Positions 7,254-15,879 of a stretch of DNA of 64,000 nucleotides are shown piece after piece; position 1 is the stretch's first letter, and the number at the start of each line of letters is the position of its first letter. This stretch comes from Nonomuraea cavernae. Lineage in GTDB: Bacteria; Actinomycetota; Actinomycetes; Streptosporangiales; Streptosporangiaceae. The DNA is taken from the NCBI RefSeq assembly GCF_014646355.1, contig NZ_BMNH01000007.1, positions 62,001 to 126,000 of the forward strand. Direction: 5' to 3'. Under the pieces are notes generated by a model, which saw only the letters and a program-made list of their open reading frames with translations, searched no databases and was not told where the DNA came from. Position numbers and translations under genes: made by a program.

Positions 7254-10013
7254 TCAGACGCCGCGCGCCGCCCTCCGAGATGGGTGACGGCGCGAACTCC
7301 CCGACAGAAGGGCCACCGCATGAGCGGTCCCTGTGGCGCCGTCGGAGGCCAGGTCATCCTGAAGGAGCACGTCAGCCCCGATGCACACGAAACCGGCAGA
7401 AGCGGCCAGCAGTTCACCGGAGGTGGCCCGCTGCGCCTCGGCCAGCGCGGTCGCCGCAGAGTGACCGGCGGCCAGCAGGCGGTGCAGGGTGATCATGGGC
7501 TCGGCGGTCTCGGCGTCGGGGACGGAGACCACCGAGCCGATGATCGTACGCGCGCCATGGGCGAGGAACGTGGCGCTGAGCCCGAGCAGCTCGTCGCCGG
7601 CGCGCACGATGGAGCGCCCGCTGTCGCACGCCGCGAGGACCACGATCTGCGGCGAGCGGCGGAGCCGTTCGAGGTCGTAGAGGGTGAGCGGGCCGTCCGA
7701 CAGGTGCAGCGAGGAGAACAGCGGGTTGGTGGCGTGCAGCCGCCCGTGCGCGGCCAGGTGGGCCAGCCGGGCGCCGTCCAGGCCGGTGAGCACGGCCTCG
7801 GCGTTGGCTTCGGCGCCGACCAGCACGGCCGCCTCGTGGATGCCGGCGACGGCCTCGGCCTCCGCCCGTGCCCCCGGCAGTCCCGGCCCCGCCACGGCCA
7901 GCACGTGCCCGCTCTCGCCGGGCGCGTCGGCGGCGGCGTGCCACAGCGTCGCCGAGGGCGAGACGGTGACGGGCCGCCCGGCGCAGGAGGGCAGGATCGA
8001 CCACGGCAGCGCCTGCAGGAAACCGGTGGGGATCACCACGAGCGGCCGGTCGCCGATGACCCCCGACAGCGGGCCGAACAGCATCCGGTCCAGGTGCTCG
8101 GCGGCGTGCCGCAGCATCCTGCCGGCCGCGACCCGGTTGACCCCGTCGGCACGGCCGCCCAGGCGGCGCAGCGCGAAGGGGATGCGGTCGACCAGATCCC
8201 TGACCGGCGCGGCGGCTCCGAGCCGGTGCAGCGCCGGCCGGCCGCGCGCGACCGTGACGGCGTGCAGCTCACCGTCGAGCAGCGCGAACTCGACGAGCGC
8301 CGCGTCGGCGAGCGCGCCGGCCAACGTGGACACCCCGACCGGGCGGGCGCCCATCGGCGAGCCGACCGCGGGCTGGCGGCGGCGGTGGTCGCGGATGTCA
8401 CGTTCCAGAGCGAGCTGACGCTGCCCCAGCCGCCCGGTGCCCTGCCCCGCCCGCCGTCGCTCGTTGATCTCGCTCATCACCGCGCGCAGCTCGGCCATCG
8501 CCCCGGCCAGGTAGGGGTCGTCCGGCGGGTGGACCGGCGGCATCAGCAGGTGGCTCGCCCGGCCCTCCTCGGCCCAGGCGAGCACCGCCTCGGCCCGGCC
8601 GGCGCGCAGGGCCATGCCCAGGCCGAGCGCGGCCAGGTCCAACCGGTACTGGGCGCTGTAGGCGCGCAGGTCGGTCGCGCCCAGGGTGGCGCGGTGCTCG
8701 TCGAGCACCCGCAACCCGGCCCTGGCCGCCGTCACCGCGCCCCGCTGGTTGTCCCTGCTCAACCGCAGCAGCGCGGTGGCGTGCCAGGCCCTGGCGCGCA
8801 GCAGGGCGGGGCCGCGAAAGCGTGGCCTGGCCGCCTGTTCCAGCTGCTTGCGGGCCTGTTCCGGCCGGCCGCGCCGCAGGGAGAGCTGGGCCGCGAGGAT
8901 CCGGGCCTCCACGGCCGCGCCGGGCCAGCCCGCGGCGGTCAGGTCGACCGCGACCCGTTCCAGCAGCGTGGCCGCCGGAGCGCGGGTCCGGCCCATGGCC
9001 AGCGAGCGCAGCACCGCGAACCTGGCCAGCGCCGCCCATTCCGGCCTGCCCTGCCGGGTGAACTCGGTGACGGCCCGCCTCGCCTCCCGTACGGACTCGT
9101 CGTGGTCCCCTTCCAGGCCGGCCGTACGGGCGAGGAGCAGCCGCACCTCCGGCAGCCCGATCGCGCGGCGGTTGCGCCTCAGCTGCTCGACCGCCTCCCG
9201 CGCGGCGAGCCGGGCCTCCGACACCAGGCCCACCGAGAGCAGCAGCTCACCCCGGTCGGCGAGCAGCCAGCCGAGCTGGTGCGTGCCGAGCGCCCGGAAA
9301 CGCTCCTCGGCGCCGTCGAGATAGGCGAGGGCGGACGGCACGTCGCCGCGCAGGGCGGTGACCCACCCCAGGTTCAGCCTGACGATGGCCAGCGAGAGGT
9401 CCAGGCCGAGCTCGGTGCACAGCTCCTCGGCCTCGCGCAGGTCGGTCTCGGCGGCGGTGAACTCGTGCCGGTAACCGTGCACGATGCCCCGGTTGGACAG
9501 CACCCGCTGCAGCCAGAGGCGGTCCCCGGCGCGGCGCAGCGCCGGAACGGCCAGGCGGTAGCCGGCCAGCGCGTCGTCACCGCGGCCGAGGTGGTTGAAG
9601 ATCGCCGCCCGCTGGGCTTCGGCCCGGGCGCGCAGGACGCCGTGCACGGTGGGCAGCACGCTCTCGATCTCGTCCAGCGCGTGCTGGGGCCGGCCGCGCA
9701 GGCTGGCCACGAAGGCGAGCCTGATCCGGGCCTCGGCGGCCAGCTCCGGCGAGCCCGCCCGCTCGCCGAGCCGCATCGCGGCGCGCAGGTGGCGCGTCGC
9801 GGTGGCCAGGTCGAGCAGGTGGGTCGCCGCCACCCCCATGGCCCGCTCCGCGACCGACTCCAGCGCGGTGTCCCCCCGCGCGCGGGCCCGGCGGGCCGCG
9901 CCGGCCGCGACGGACGTCAGCTGGGCGGGGTCGGCCTCGGCGAGGCGCAGCATGGCCTCGGCCGAGTCGGTTGGAGTCCGGCTCACCTCTCGCAGTGTGG
10001 CGGACGACCCCAC
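7254..10013 (-). CDS. TPR-CHAT protein, predicted caspase-like protease
   Basis: The protein has 919 aa from GTG 10013; an alternative GTG lies at 9986. The N-terminal half (about 30-450) is a helical TPR-like array, followed by a linker and a CHAT domain (about 560-890). The caspase-type catalytic pair is intact: His756 in LAAHGRLHATNP and Cys796 in VVLAACDSGRS. There is no signal peptide or transmembrane segment, so it acts in the cytosol. TPR-CHAT proteins of type III-E CRISPR systems (Csx29) are proteases that act on a partner bound to a sigma factor. Here the divergent transcript encodes a sigma factor, a small protein and an S8 protease, suggesting proteolytic signalling. Targets are unknown. 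Confidence 0.9.
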   Translation of the reverse strand: MGSSATLREVSRTPTDSAEAMLRLAEADPAQLTSVAAGAARRARARGDTALESVAERAMGVAATHLLDLATATRHLRAAMRLGERAGSPELAAEARIRLAFVASLRGRPQHALDEIESVLPTVHGVLRARAEAQRAAIFNHLGRGDDALAGYRLAVPALRRAGDRLWLQRVLSNRGIVHGYRHEFTAAETDLREAEELCTELGLDLSLAIVRLNLGWVTALRGDVPSALAYLDGAEERFRALGTHQLGWLLADRGELLLSVGLVSEARLAAREAVEQLRRNRRAIGLPEVRLLLARTAGLEGDHDESVREARRAVTEFTRQGRPEWAALARFAVLRSLAMGRTRAPAATLLERVAVDLTAAGWPGAAVEARILAAQLSLRRGRPEQARKQLEQAARPRFRGPALLRARAWHATALLRLSRDNQRGAVTAARAGLRVLDEHRATLGATDLRAYSAQYRLDLAALGLGMALRAGRAEAVLAWAEEGRASHLLMPPVHPPDDPYLAGAMAELRAVMSEINERRRAGQGTGRLGQRQLALERDIRDHRRRQPAVGSPMGARPVGVSTLAGALADAALVEFALLDGELHAVTVARGRPALHRLGAAAPVRDLVDRIPFALRRLGGRADGVNRVAAGRMLRHAAEHLDRMLFGPLSGVIGDRPLVVIPTGFLQALPWSILPSCAGRPVTVSPSATLWHAAADAPGESGHVLAVAGPGLPGARAEAEAVAGIHEAAVLVGAEANAEAVLTGLDGARLAHLAAHGRLHATNPLFSSLHLSDGPLTLYDLERLRRSPQIVVLAACDSGRSIVRAGDELLGLSATFLAHGARTIIGSVVSVPDAETAEPMITLHRLLAAGHSAATALAEAQRATSGELLAASAGFVCIGADVLLQDDLASDGATGTAHAVALLSGSSRRHPSRRAARGV

Positions 10014-10112
10014 GTCTGTGATGTATCAGCCGGGAGACAACCCGTCCTTGGCCGGACCGGGCGCGCTGTTGCCGTCCGCGCCGGAAATCCCGACAATACG
10101 AGCTCTAGGCAT

Positions 10113-10118
10113 GGGAGG
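10113..10118 (+). promoter_or_regulatory. Ribosome binding site fixing sigma-factor start
   Basis: GGGAGG lies 6 bases before ATG 10125. The frame is open far upstream, antisense to the CHAT gene, but this site and the sudden match to sigma region 2 fix the start here. Confidence 0.8.
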
Positions 10119-10124
10119 CGCCCG

Positions 10125-10715
10125 ATGCGTGATGATCCGACCGTCATCGCGCTGGTCGCCCGCGCGCGCAAGGGCGACCAGAACGCCTGGAACGAGCTCG
10201 TGGAGCGCTACCTGCCGCTGATCTGGTCGATCTGTCTCCGGCACCGGCTGAGCCGCCCCGACGCCGACGACGTGGCCCAGACCGTCTGCCTGCGCCTGGT
10301 CGAGCACCTCGCCGTGCTGCGCACCCCCGCCGCGCTGCCCGGCTGGATCGCCGTCACCACCCAGCGCGAATGCGTCCGCGTTCTGCGGGCAGTACGCAGG
10401 CGCGAGGTCGCCGAGCAACCCATGACCGTCGACCTGGCAGCCGACGACGAGGTCACCACGATGATCGAACACGAGCTGGAGCGGGCGGAGCGGCAGGCGG
10501 CGCTGCGCGCGGCCTTCGCCCAGTTGCCGGCCCTGTGCCGGAAGCTGCTCACGCTGCTCATGCGCGACCCGCCCCCTTCGTACGCCGAGATCGGCGACCG
10601 GCTCGGCACCCCGGTCGGCGGGATCGGCCCCACGCGTGCCCGATGCCTGGCCAAGCTGCGCCAGAGCCCCTACCTGAACGGCTACCTGCCGGGAGAAGGC
10701 GGCGGCGATGTCTGA
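10125..10715 (+). CDS. RNA polymerase sigma-70 family (ECF-type) factor
   Basis: The protein has 196 aa. Region 2 (about 8-80) includes LVERYLPLIWSICLRHRLSRPDADDVAQTVCLRLVEHL, cited here as positions 20-57 of the protein: the core-binding helix followed by the DADDVAQ -10 recognition segment. Region 4 (about 125-185) carries LPALCRKLLTLLM and the helix-turn-helix PSYAEIGDRLGTPVGGIGPTR. It is divergent from the CHAT protease and overlaps the next gene by 8 bases. No membrane anti-sigma gene is nearby; the small overlapping protein is the only candidate partner. Confidence 0.9.
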   Translation: MRDDPTVIALVARARKGDQNAWNELVERYLPLIWSICLRHRLSRPDADDVAQTVCLRLVEHLAVLRTPAALPGWIAVTTQRECVRVLRAVRRREVAEQPMTVDLAADDEVTTMIEHELERAERQAALRAAFAQLPALCRKLLTLLMRDPPPSYAEIGDRLGTPVGGIGPTRARCLAKLRQSPYLNGYLPGEGGGDV

Positions 10716-11169
10716 ACGCCGATGGAGCGACGACAGGCTCCTGGACGAGCTCGCGGCGGCGAGGCGCGCGGCCGAGGAGGTCCCCCGCGAGGTCGTCGAG
10801 GCGGCGCGGGCGGCGTTCGCCTGGCGCGACATCGACGACGAGCTCGCCCGCCTCGCCTACGACTCCGAGGTGGACGGCGAGCCCGCCGGGGCTCTCACCC
10901 GGTCGGAGTCCGCCCCGTTGCGGGCCATGACCTTCGTCTGCCGGTCGCTGACCATCGAGCTCGAAGTGGCCGGCGACGCCCTGATCGGCCAGGTGGTGCC
11001 GAGCCAGGTGGCCGACATCCACGTACGGGTCCTGTCCGGCGTGACCACCACGGTCCGCACCGACGAGGTGGGCGGGTTCGCCATCAGGCCGATCCCCGAT
11101 CACCCGTTCCACCTGCGGTGCCGCACCTCCGACGGCGTCAGCGTGGCGACGAGCTGGATCACCCTCTAG
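10708..11169 (+). CDS. Conserved hypothetical protein of sigma/CHAT/S8 cassette
   Basis: The protein has 153 aa; its ATG lies inside the end of the sigma gene (ATGTCTGA, 8-base overlap), so translation is probably coupled. Residues 1-45 are helical and charged, with EVVEAARAAFAWRDIDDELARL resembling a short sigma-binding or docking helix (18-39). Residues 70-153 are beta-rich, with a GGFAIRPIPDHPFHLRC pattern like carboxypeptidase-regulatory/transthyretin-like sandwiches. No catalytic motif is visible. By position it could be an anti-sigma factor or a substrate of either protease; this is inference only. Confidence 0.7.
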   Translation: MSERRWSDDRLLDELAAARRAAEEVPREVVEAARAAFAWRDIDDELARLAYDSEVDGEPAGALTRSESAPLRAMTFVCRSLTIELEVAGDALIGQVVPSQVADIHVRVLSGVTTTVRTDEVGGFAIRPIPDHPFHLRCRTSDGVSVATSWITL

Positions 11170-11252
11170 GCGTGTCCGCTTCAGGTCAGGTCTGTATCAG
11201 GCGGCTCTCCGAGCCCTCCGTCAGGTACGGAGCCATCGAAGGAGAGACCCCC

Positions 11253-12521
11253 ATGCCGTACTCGGACGCGACCACCCCTACCGACCGATACCTGTCCCAC
11301 GAGATCGTGGTGGAGTCCCGGGACGAGAGGCTGCTGCTGGCCGAGCTCGACGGGTTCGTCAGCGGAGAGCCCGACGGCGACCTCGTGCTCGGGCTGACCC
11401 GGATCAGGCTCGACGCCCTCGACCGCTTCCCGTACGACCCCGACCTCGACGCCCGGATGCGGGCCGAGGCGGGCGCCACCGCGCGCGGCGCGGCGCCGAG
11501 CGACCTCGACCGGGTGCTGTACCACCTGCGTGAGAGGTTCAAGGCGACGAAGCAGTGGGTGCCCCGGATGGCCAAGATCCGCATGTACGCCGAGGGCACG
11601 CCCTACACGGGCGGCGGCCAGGGCGACCCGGAGCAGCTGGCCGCCAGGGCCGAGGTGGTCATCGAGCCGCGCGAGTCCTACCGGGGACGCCGGTTCACGA
11701 TCGGCATCCTGGACGGCGCGCTCTACCGCCACCCGAAGCTCGCCGGGCACTATCTCGCCGACTCCTCCCTGTTCGGGGCGGCCGACCACACCGACCCGCC
11801 CGCCACACTGGGACACGCCGTCCACCTGGCCGGCATCGTGGCCCGGCAGGCGCCCGGCGCCGACCTGGTGATCCGCCAGGCGCTCAACGCGTCCAACGAG
11901 GTCGACTCCTGGACGCTGGCCAAGGCGATGGTCCGGTTCAGCGGTGAGGTGGATCTCCTGCTCACCTCGCTCGGCGGGGCGACCTGGGACGACAGGCCGC
12001 CGTTCGTGCTGGAGCGGGCCGAGTCGCGGCTGGGCTGCGTGCACGTCGCCAGCGCCGGCAACTGGGGGAACGTCCTGCGGCCCGGGTCCTACCCCAGCCC
12101 GACGCGTGACAGCGCGATCTTCCCCGCCGCGCTGCCCGGCGTGATCGCCGTGGGCGCCCTGGCCGACGACGGCAGGCGCGCGGGCTACTCCCAGTCGGGG
12201 CCGTGGATCGGCCTGATGGCGCCGGGCGCGCACGACGGCCTGTTCCTGGAGCGGGCCTCCCTCCTCACCCGCGACGCGCACGGTGCGCTGGTCGCCAACG
12301 TCGAGCGCAAGCCGGTGGACTTCGGCGGCGGCGCCAACTGGCCGGGCACGTCCGCGGCCGCCGCGTACGCGGCCGGCGCGATGGTGGCCGTCGCCATGGC
12401 ACAGGGCACGAACGTCCAGGAGGCCGCGGAGACGCTGCTCTCCGGCCACCCGGGGCTGTCCCAGGAAGTGCCGCAGGCTCGCGGCATCCGTCCCTACTCC
12501 CCCGACCTCGACCGCTACTGA
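11253..12521 (+). CDS. S8 family subtilisin-like serine protease, no signal peptide
   Basis: The protein has 422 aa; ATG 11253 follows GGAGAG by 6 bases. The subtilase core has a complete catalytic set: Asp154 (GILDGAL), His191 (GHAVHLAG), oxyanion Asn270 (ASAGNWG) and Ser367 (WPGTSAAAA). The Asp and His blocks are divergent from secreted subtilisins (no HGTHVAG). It has no signal peptide and no I9 propeptide; the first 140 residues are a cassette-specific region. It is therefore predicted to be an intracellular protease made together with the sigma factor and the small protein. An 83-bp gap separates it from the small gene. Confidence 0.9.
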   Translation: MPYSDATTPTDRYLSHEIVVESRDERLLLAELDGFVSGEPDGDLVLGLTRIRLDALDRFPYDPDLDARMRAEAGATARGAAPSDLDRVLYHLRERFKATKQWVPRMAKIRMYAEGTPYTGGGQGDPEQLAARAEVVIEPRESYRGRRFTIGILDGALYRHPKLAGHYLADSSLFGAADHTDPPATLGHAVHLAGIVARQAPGADLVIRQALNASNEVDSWTLAKAMVRFSGEVDLLLTSLGGATWDDRPPFVLERAESRLGCVHVASAGNWGNVLRPGSYPSPTRDSAIFPAALPGVIAVGALADDGRRAGYSQSGPWIGLMAPGAHDGLFLERASLLTRDAHGALVANVERKPVDFGGGANWPGTSAAAAYAAGAMVAVAMAQGTNVQEAAETLLSGHPGLSQEVPQARGIRPYSPDLDRY

Positions 12522-12613
12522 CATGTCCGCGACCGCCACCGACCTGCGCAGCCACGGGGTCGGTGCTTCCCCGGTTACTTCGGCCCGGCCTACTACCTCG
12601 ACGACGCCCTCGG

Positions 12614-12638
12614 CCGGTGGGCCCGCTGAGCCCACCGG
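12614..12638. terminator. Bidirectional hairpin terminator
   Basis: CCGGTGGGC (12614-12622) pairs perfectly with GCCCACCGG (12630-12638) across a 7-base loop. It lies between the convergent S8 gene and the minus-strand membrane protein gene. Confidence 0.75.
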
Positions 12639-13085
12639 TCACTCCCCGGGCTTGTCCAGGCGGTTGAGCGCGCAGGCGAGGGCGGTGCCGTACACGACGT
12701 GACCGGCGGCCATCACGACCGGGCGGCCGGGCCGGTCGCGGTGGATCGGCGGCAGGACGGTCATCTTGGGCACCCAGCCCGCGTAGCTCACGAGCCAGAT
12801 CATCAGGCCATAGGCGATGCCCGCCGGCACCCGGGCGCGGCGACGGCGGGCCATCAGCCCGAACAGCGCGCCCGAGCCGATCCCGAAACCGAAGTGGGCG
12901 ACGGCGGCCAGCGCCCCCTCGCCCGGTTTGCGCTTGCGTTCGCTGCCCGGCAGCAAGGACCGGACGATGTGCTTGGGCGGCTGGCCGCCCATGAGCCCGG
13001 CGCGCTCACCGGCGACCATCACAGCGCTCATCATCGCCGTGGCCAGCGCCCCGCTCGCGGCCCCTTTGACAAGATTTCGCATCAT
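12639..13085 (-). CDS. Small membrane protein, DUF1440/YagU or DUF6789-like
   Basis: The protein has 148 aa; ATG 13085 or 13082 could be used. About four hydrophobic stretches are seen: 4-26 (small-residue-rich GAASGALATAMMSAVM), 58-78, 88-105 and 124-142. The glycine-rich N-terminal helix and overall size resemble YagU/DUF1440-type inner-membrane proteins. It starts 92 bp from the end of the TetR gene on the same strand, so it may be the last gene of that transcript. The function is unknown. Confidence 0.65.
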   Translation of the reverse strand: MMRNLVKGAASGALATAMMSAVMVAGERAGLMGGQPPKHIVRSLLPGSERKRKPGEGALAAVAHFGFGIGSGALFGLMARRRRARVPAGIAYGLMIWLVSYAGWVPKMTVLPPIHRDRPGRPVVMAAGHVVYGTALACALNRLDKPGE

Positions 13086-13177
13086 GGTGGATCGGCTGCC
13101 CTCCGGACCGGACGGGAAACCGCAGATCAGCGGGCCGATGTTCAGGGCGACGGCGGATCCCGGAGGCCGCGCTCGCG

Positions 13178-13840
13178 TCAGGGCGCGCCGGCGCCGCGCA
13201 GGTAGGCCACGACCATCTCACCGACCATGGCGCGCAGCCGCGCCCGGTGCTCGGGCGCCGTCATGTCGCGCCCGAACAGCGCCCCGAACGTGTGCTGGTT
13301 GGCGACCCTGAAGTAGCAGAACGCGCTGATCATGATGTGCACGTCGACCGCGTCGGCCTCGGTGACGAAGTCGCCGCTCCGGCGGCCCGCCTCCAGGATG
13401 CGCGAGATGACGTCGAGCACCGGGGTGCCCAGGTTGGCCAGCGCCTCGGACTTGCGGATGTGCTCGGCCTCGTGGATGTTCTCGATCGCGACGAGCTTGA
13501 TGAAGTCGGGATGGGCCTCGTGGTGGTCGAAGGTCAGCTCCGCCAGCGTGCGGATCGCCTCGACGGGCGCCAGATGCTCCACGTCGAGGGTCCGCTCGAC
13601 CTCGCGCACCTCGGAGTAGGCGTTCTCCAGAGCCGCGATGTAGAGCCGCTCCTTGCTGCCGAAGTAGTAGTAGATCATGCGCTTGGTGGTGCGCGTCAGC
13701 TCCGCGATCTCGTCGACCCTCGCTCCGGCGTAGCCCGCCCGGGCGAACTCCCGCTGCGCCACCTCGAGGATCTCGGCCCTGGTGCGGTCGGCGTCGCGCC
13801 GGCGCTCTGCCGCGGCTGGGCTGGCGGGCTGCGAGGTCAT
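13178..13840 (-). CDS. TetR-family regulator, probably of the quinate/shikimate genes
   Basis: The protein has 220 aa from ATG 13840, which has GGAG 4 bases upstream; the frame extends to 13876 without a ribosome site. The N-terminal HTH is RVDEIAELTRTTKRMIYYYF followed by GSKERLY. The C-terminal ligand domain is the long helical type. It lies 51 bp downstream of the dehydroshikimate dehydratase gene on the same strand. Two identical-core AACT-N4-AGTT sites in the divergent promoter at 16.75-16.90 kb are its likely operators; quinate, shikimate or protocatechuate would be plausible ligands. That link is inference. Confidence 0.85.
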   Translation of the reverse strand: MTSQPASPAAAERRRDADRTRAEILEVAQREFARAGYAGARVDEIAELTRTTKRMIYYYFGSKERLYIAALENAYSEVREVERTLDVEHLAPVEAIRTLAELTFDHHEAHPDFIKLVAIENIHEAEHIRKSEALANLGTPVLDVISRILEAGRRSGDFVTEADAVDVHIMISAFCYFRVANQHTFGALFGRDMTAPEHRARLRAMVGEMVVAYLRGAGAP

Positions 13841-13891
13841 GAGGCTCCACGAAGCTGTCGGACCGGTCCGCCTCATCCTAAGGTCGCTGGC

Positions 13892-15868
13892 TCACCCACG
13901 AGTTCCGGCATGCTGTACGGCCAGCCGCACGGGCGCGTTGCCGGCGCCGTAGCCTCGGTAGCCGCCCAGCCGCTGGACCAGTTCGAAGAAGACCCGCCCC
14001 ACCGTGATCGTGTAGAGGTGCAGGAACTCCCCGTGCTCATCCCGGTCGTACAACAGCCCGAGCTCCCTCAGCTCCGGCGGCACGTCGTGCCGGGCCTCCA
14101 GGTCGTCGTAGTAGTTGGCCGGGATCGGCAGCAGCAGGTCCGGCCGGGCGTCGCGCAGCCCGCGCGCCGTGGTCACGAGGTCGTCGCAGGCCAGCGCGAT
14201 GTGCTGCCACGGCACGTGCTGCCCGCCGACCCGCGCGATGTTCAGCACCATCCGCACCGCGCCGTCGTCGCTGGCCATCGCCTTGCTGCGCAGCAGGCCG
14301 TACGGGTCGGGTAGTTCGAGGCTCGGCAGCGGGCGCAGCCCCAGCACGCCGCGGTAGAACAACGCGGCCTCGTCGAAGTGGTGCAACGGCTGGGTGAGCG
14401 CCACGTGGTCGATGTGCGAGACGGGCCCGGCGACCGGCTCACGCGGGCCGAAGTCCCCCACCCAGCTCGCGCGCCTGACGTCGCCCGGCAGACCGGCTTG
14501 ATCGCGTTGCCCCGGATGGTCCGACAGGCCGGGATGCCCCAGCGGGCCGGGTCGGTCGGTGCGGCAGAAGAAGAGCCGGGTGCCGTCGGGCGCGGCGATC
14601 GCGTCGAGCGCCGCCTCGTCCGGTCCGCGCTCGCGCGGCAGCACGGGTGCGAGCAGCGATCTGGCGCGCGCGGCCGAGCCCGCCGGATCGGGACTCTCCA
14701 GCCCGAGGGCCGCCAGCGCGGGCGCCACCCGCGTGGACTCCGGCGCAGCAGCCGCGGGCTCCGGCGGGGACTGCGGGACCGAAGCCGCGCGCTCCGGCGC
14801 GGACTCCGTGCCGGTGGTGTTGAGGAGGATCCGGGCGTCGCGTTGTTCCCACAGCTCCACCGGCTTGGCGGCGTGCCGGCCGGTGCGCGCGAAGCCGAGC
14901 GCGGCGAGCAGGTCACGCAGCCGATCGCCGTCGGTGTCACCCGGCCCGGACTCGGAGCCGGTCGGCTCAGGCTCGGAGCCGGTCGGCTCGGACTCCGAAA
15001 CGGTCAGCTCGGCGAAGGCGAAGCCGGTGGGGATCACGGGAGGAGGGATCTGGGGGGCCAGGCCGACCGCCTCCTCCAGGGCGAGCAGCGAGCGCATCGC
15101 GTCCTTGGCCGTACGGCCGGTGTCGGCCTGGCGGAAGACGTCGTTGAACACCTCCAGCGAGAGCGGCCCCTGGTAGCCGGCCTTGAGCACGTGGGTCACC
15201 AGCCCGGCCACGTCGAAGCCGCCCTGGCCGGGGAAGCAGCGGTAGTGGCGGCTCCACTGCAGCACGTCCATCGCCAGCCGGGGCGCATCGGCGAGCTGGA
15301 GGAAGAAGATCTTGTCGCCGGGGATCGCCTCGATGCCGATCGGGTCGGACCCTCGCGACAGGATGTGGAAGCTGTCGAGGCAGGTGCCGAGGTTGGGGTG
15401 GCCGGCGAGCTGCACGACGCGCCAGGCGTGCAGGTAGTCGCTGACGTGCCGGCCCCACGCCAGGGCCTCGTACGCGATCCGGATGCCGTGCCGGGCGGCC
15501 CGGTCGGCGAGCAGGTGCAGGTGCTCGGCGGCCAGGTCGTCGTCGCCGATGCCGTCGGGCGAGACGCTGGAGCAGACGAGCAGCAGGTCGGCGCCGAGTC
15601 GCCGCATGAGGTCGAACTTGCGCTCGGCCCGGCGCAGGTTGCCGGCCAGCACCTCGGCGGGCACCGCCTCGAAGTCACGCAGCGGCTGGTAGAGGTCGAT
15701 GCCCAGGCCCAGGTCGGCGGCCCGCGCGCGCACCTCCTCGGGTGACAGCGGGCTGGCGATGAGATCGTTCTCGAAGATCTCCACACCGTCGAAGCCGGCG
15801 GCCGCGATCGCGTGCAGTTTCTCGGCCAGCGTGCCGCTCACCGAGACCGTGGCGATGGACTTGCGCAT
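13892..15868 (-). CDS. 3-dehydroshikimate dehydratase, TIM barrel fused to HPPD-like VOC domain
   Basis: The protein has 658 aa; ATG 15868 follows AGGAG by about 6 bases. Residues 1-280 form a sugar-isomerase-like TIM barrel (FENDL, YEALAWGRHVSDY, CLDSFH, FLQLAD metal-site segments). Residues 290-640 form a vicinal-oxygen-chelate region like 4-hydroxyphenylpyruvate dioxygenase: HIDHVAL, WQHIALACDDL and FFELVQR carry the His/His/Glu ligands. This fusion is known for bacterial QsuB/QuiC1-type dehydratases, which convert 3-dehydroshikimate to protocatechuate. The linker contains a 21-bp tandem repeat (SEPTG units) at about 14949-14990. It is preceded by the shikimate dehydrogenase gene, whose TGA lies within its ribosome site. 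Confidence 0.88.
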   Translation of the reverse strand: MRKSIATVSVSGTLAEKLHAIAAAGFDGVEIFENDLIASPLSPEEVRARAADLGLGIDLYQPLRDFEAVPAEVLAGNLRRAERKFDLMRRLGADLLLVCSSVSPDGIGDDDLAAEHLHLLADRAARHGIRIAYEALAWGRHVSDYLHAWRVVQLAGHPNLGTCLDSFHILSRGSDPIGIEAIPGDKIFFLQLADAPRLAMDVLQWSRHYRCFPGQGGFDVAGLVTHVLKAGYQGPLSLEVFNDVFRQADTGRTAKDAMRSLLALEEAVGLAPQIPPPVIPTGFAFAELTVSESEPTGSEPEPTGSESGPGDTDGDRLRDLLAALGFARTGRHAAKPVELWEQRDARILLNTTGTESAPERAASVPQSPPEPAAAAPESTRVAPALAALGLESPDPAGSAARARSLLAPVLPRERGPDEAALDAIAAPDGTRLFFCRTDRPGPLGHPGLSDHPGQRDQAGLPGDVRRASWVGDFGPREPVAGPVSHIDHVALTQPLHHFDEAALFYRGVLGLRPLPSLELPDPYGLLRSKAMASDDGAVRMVLNIARVGGQHVPWQHIALACDDLVTTARGLRDARPDLLLPIPANYYDDLEARHDVPPELRELGLLYDRDEHGEFLHLYTITVGRVFFELVQRLGGYRGYGAGNAPVRLAVQHAGTRG

Positions 15869-15879
15869 CCGTGCTCCTG

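Noticed and set aside
7284..10124. Upstream extension of the sigma-factor frame
   Set aside because: Antisense to the CHAT gene. Sigma homology and a ribosome site begin only at 10125.
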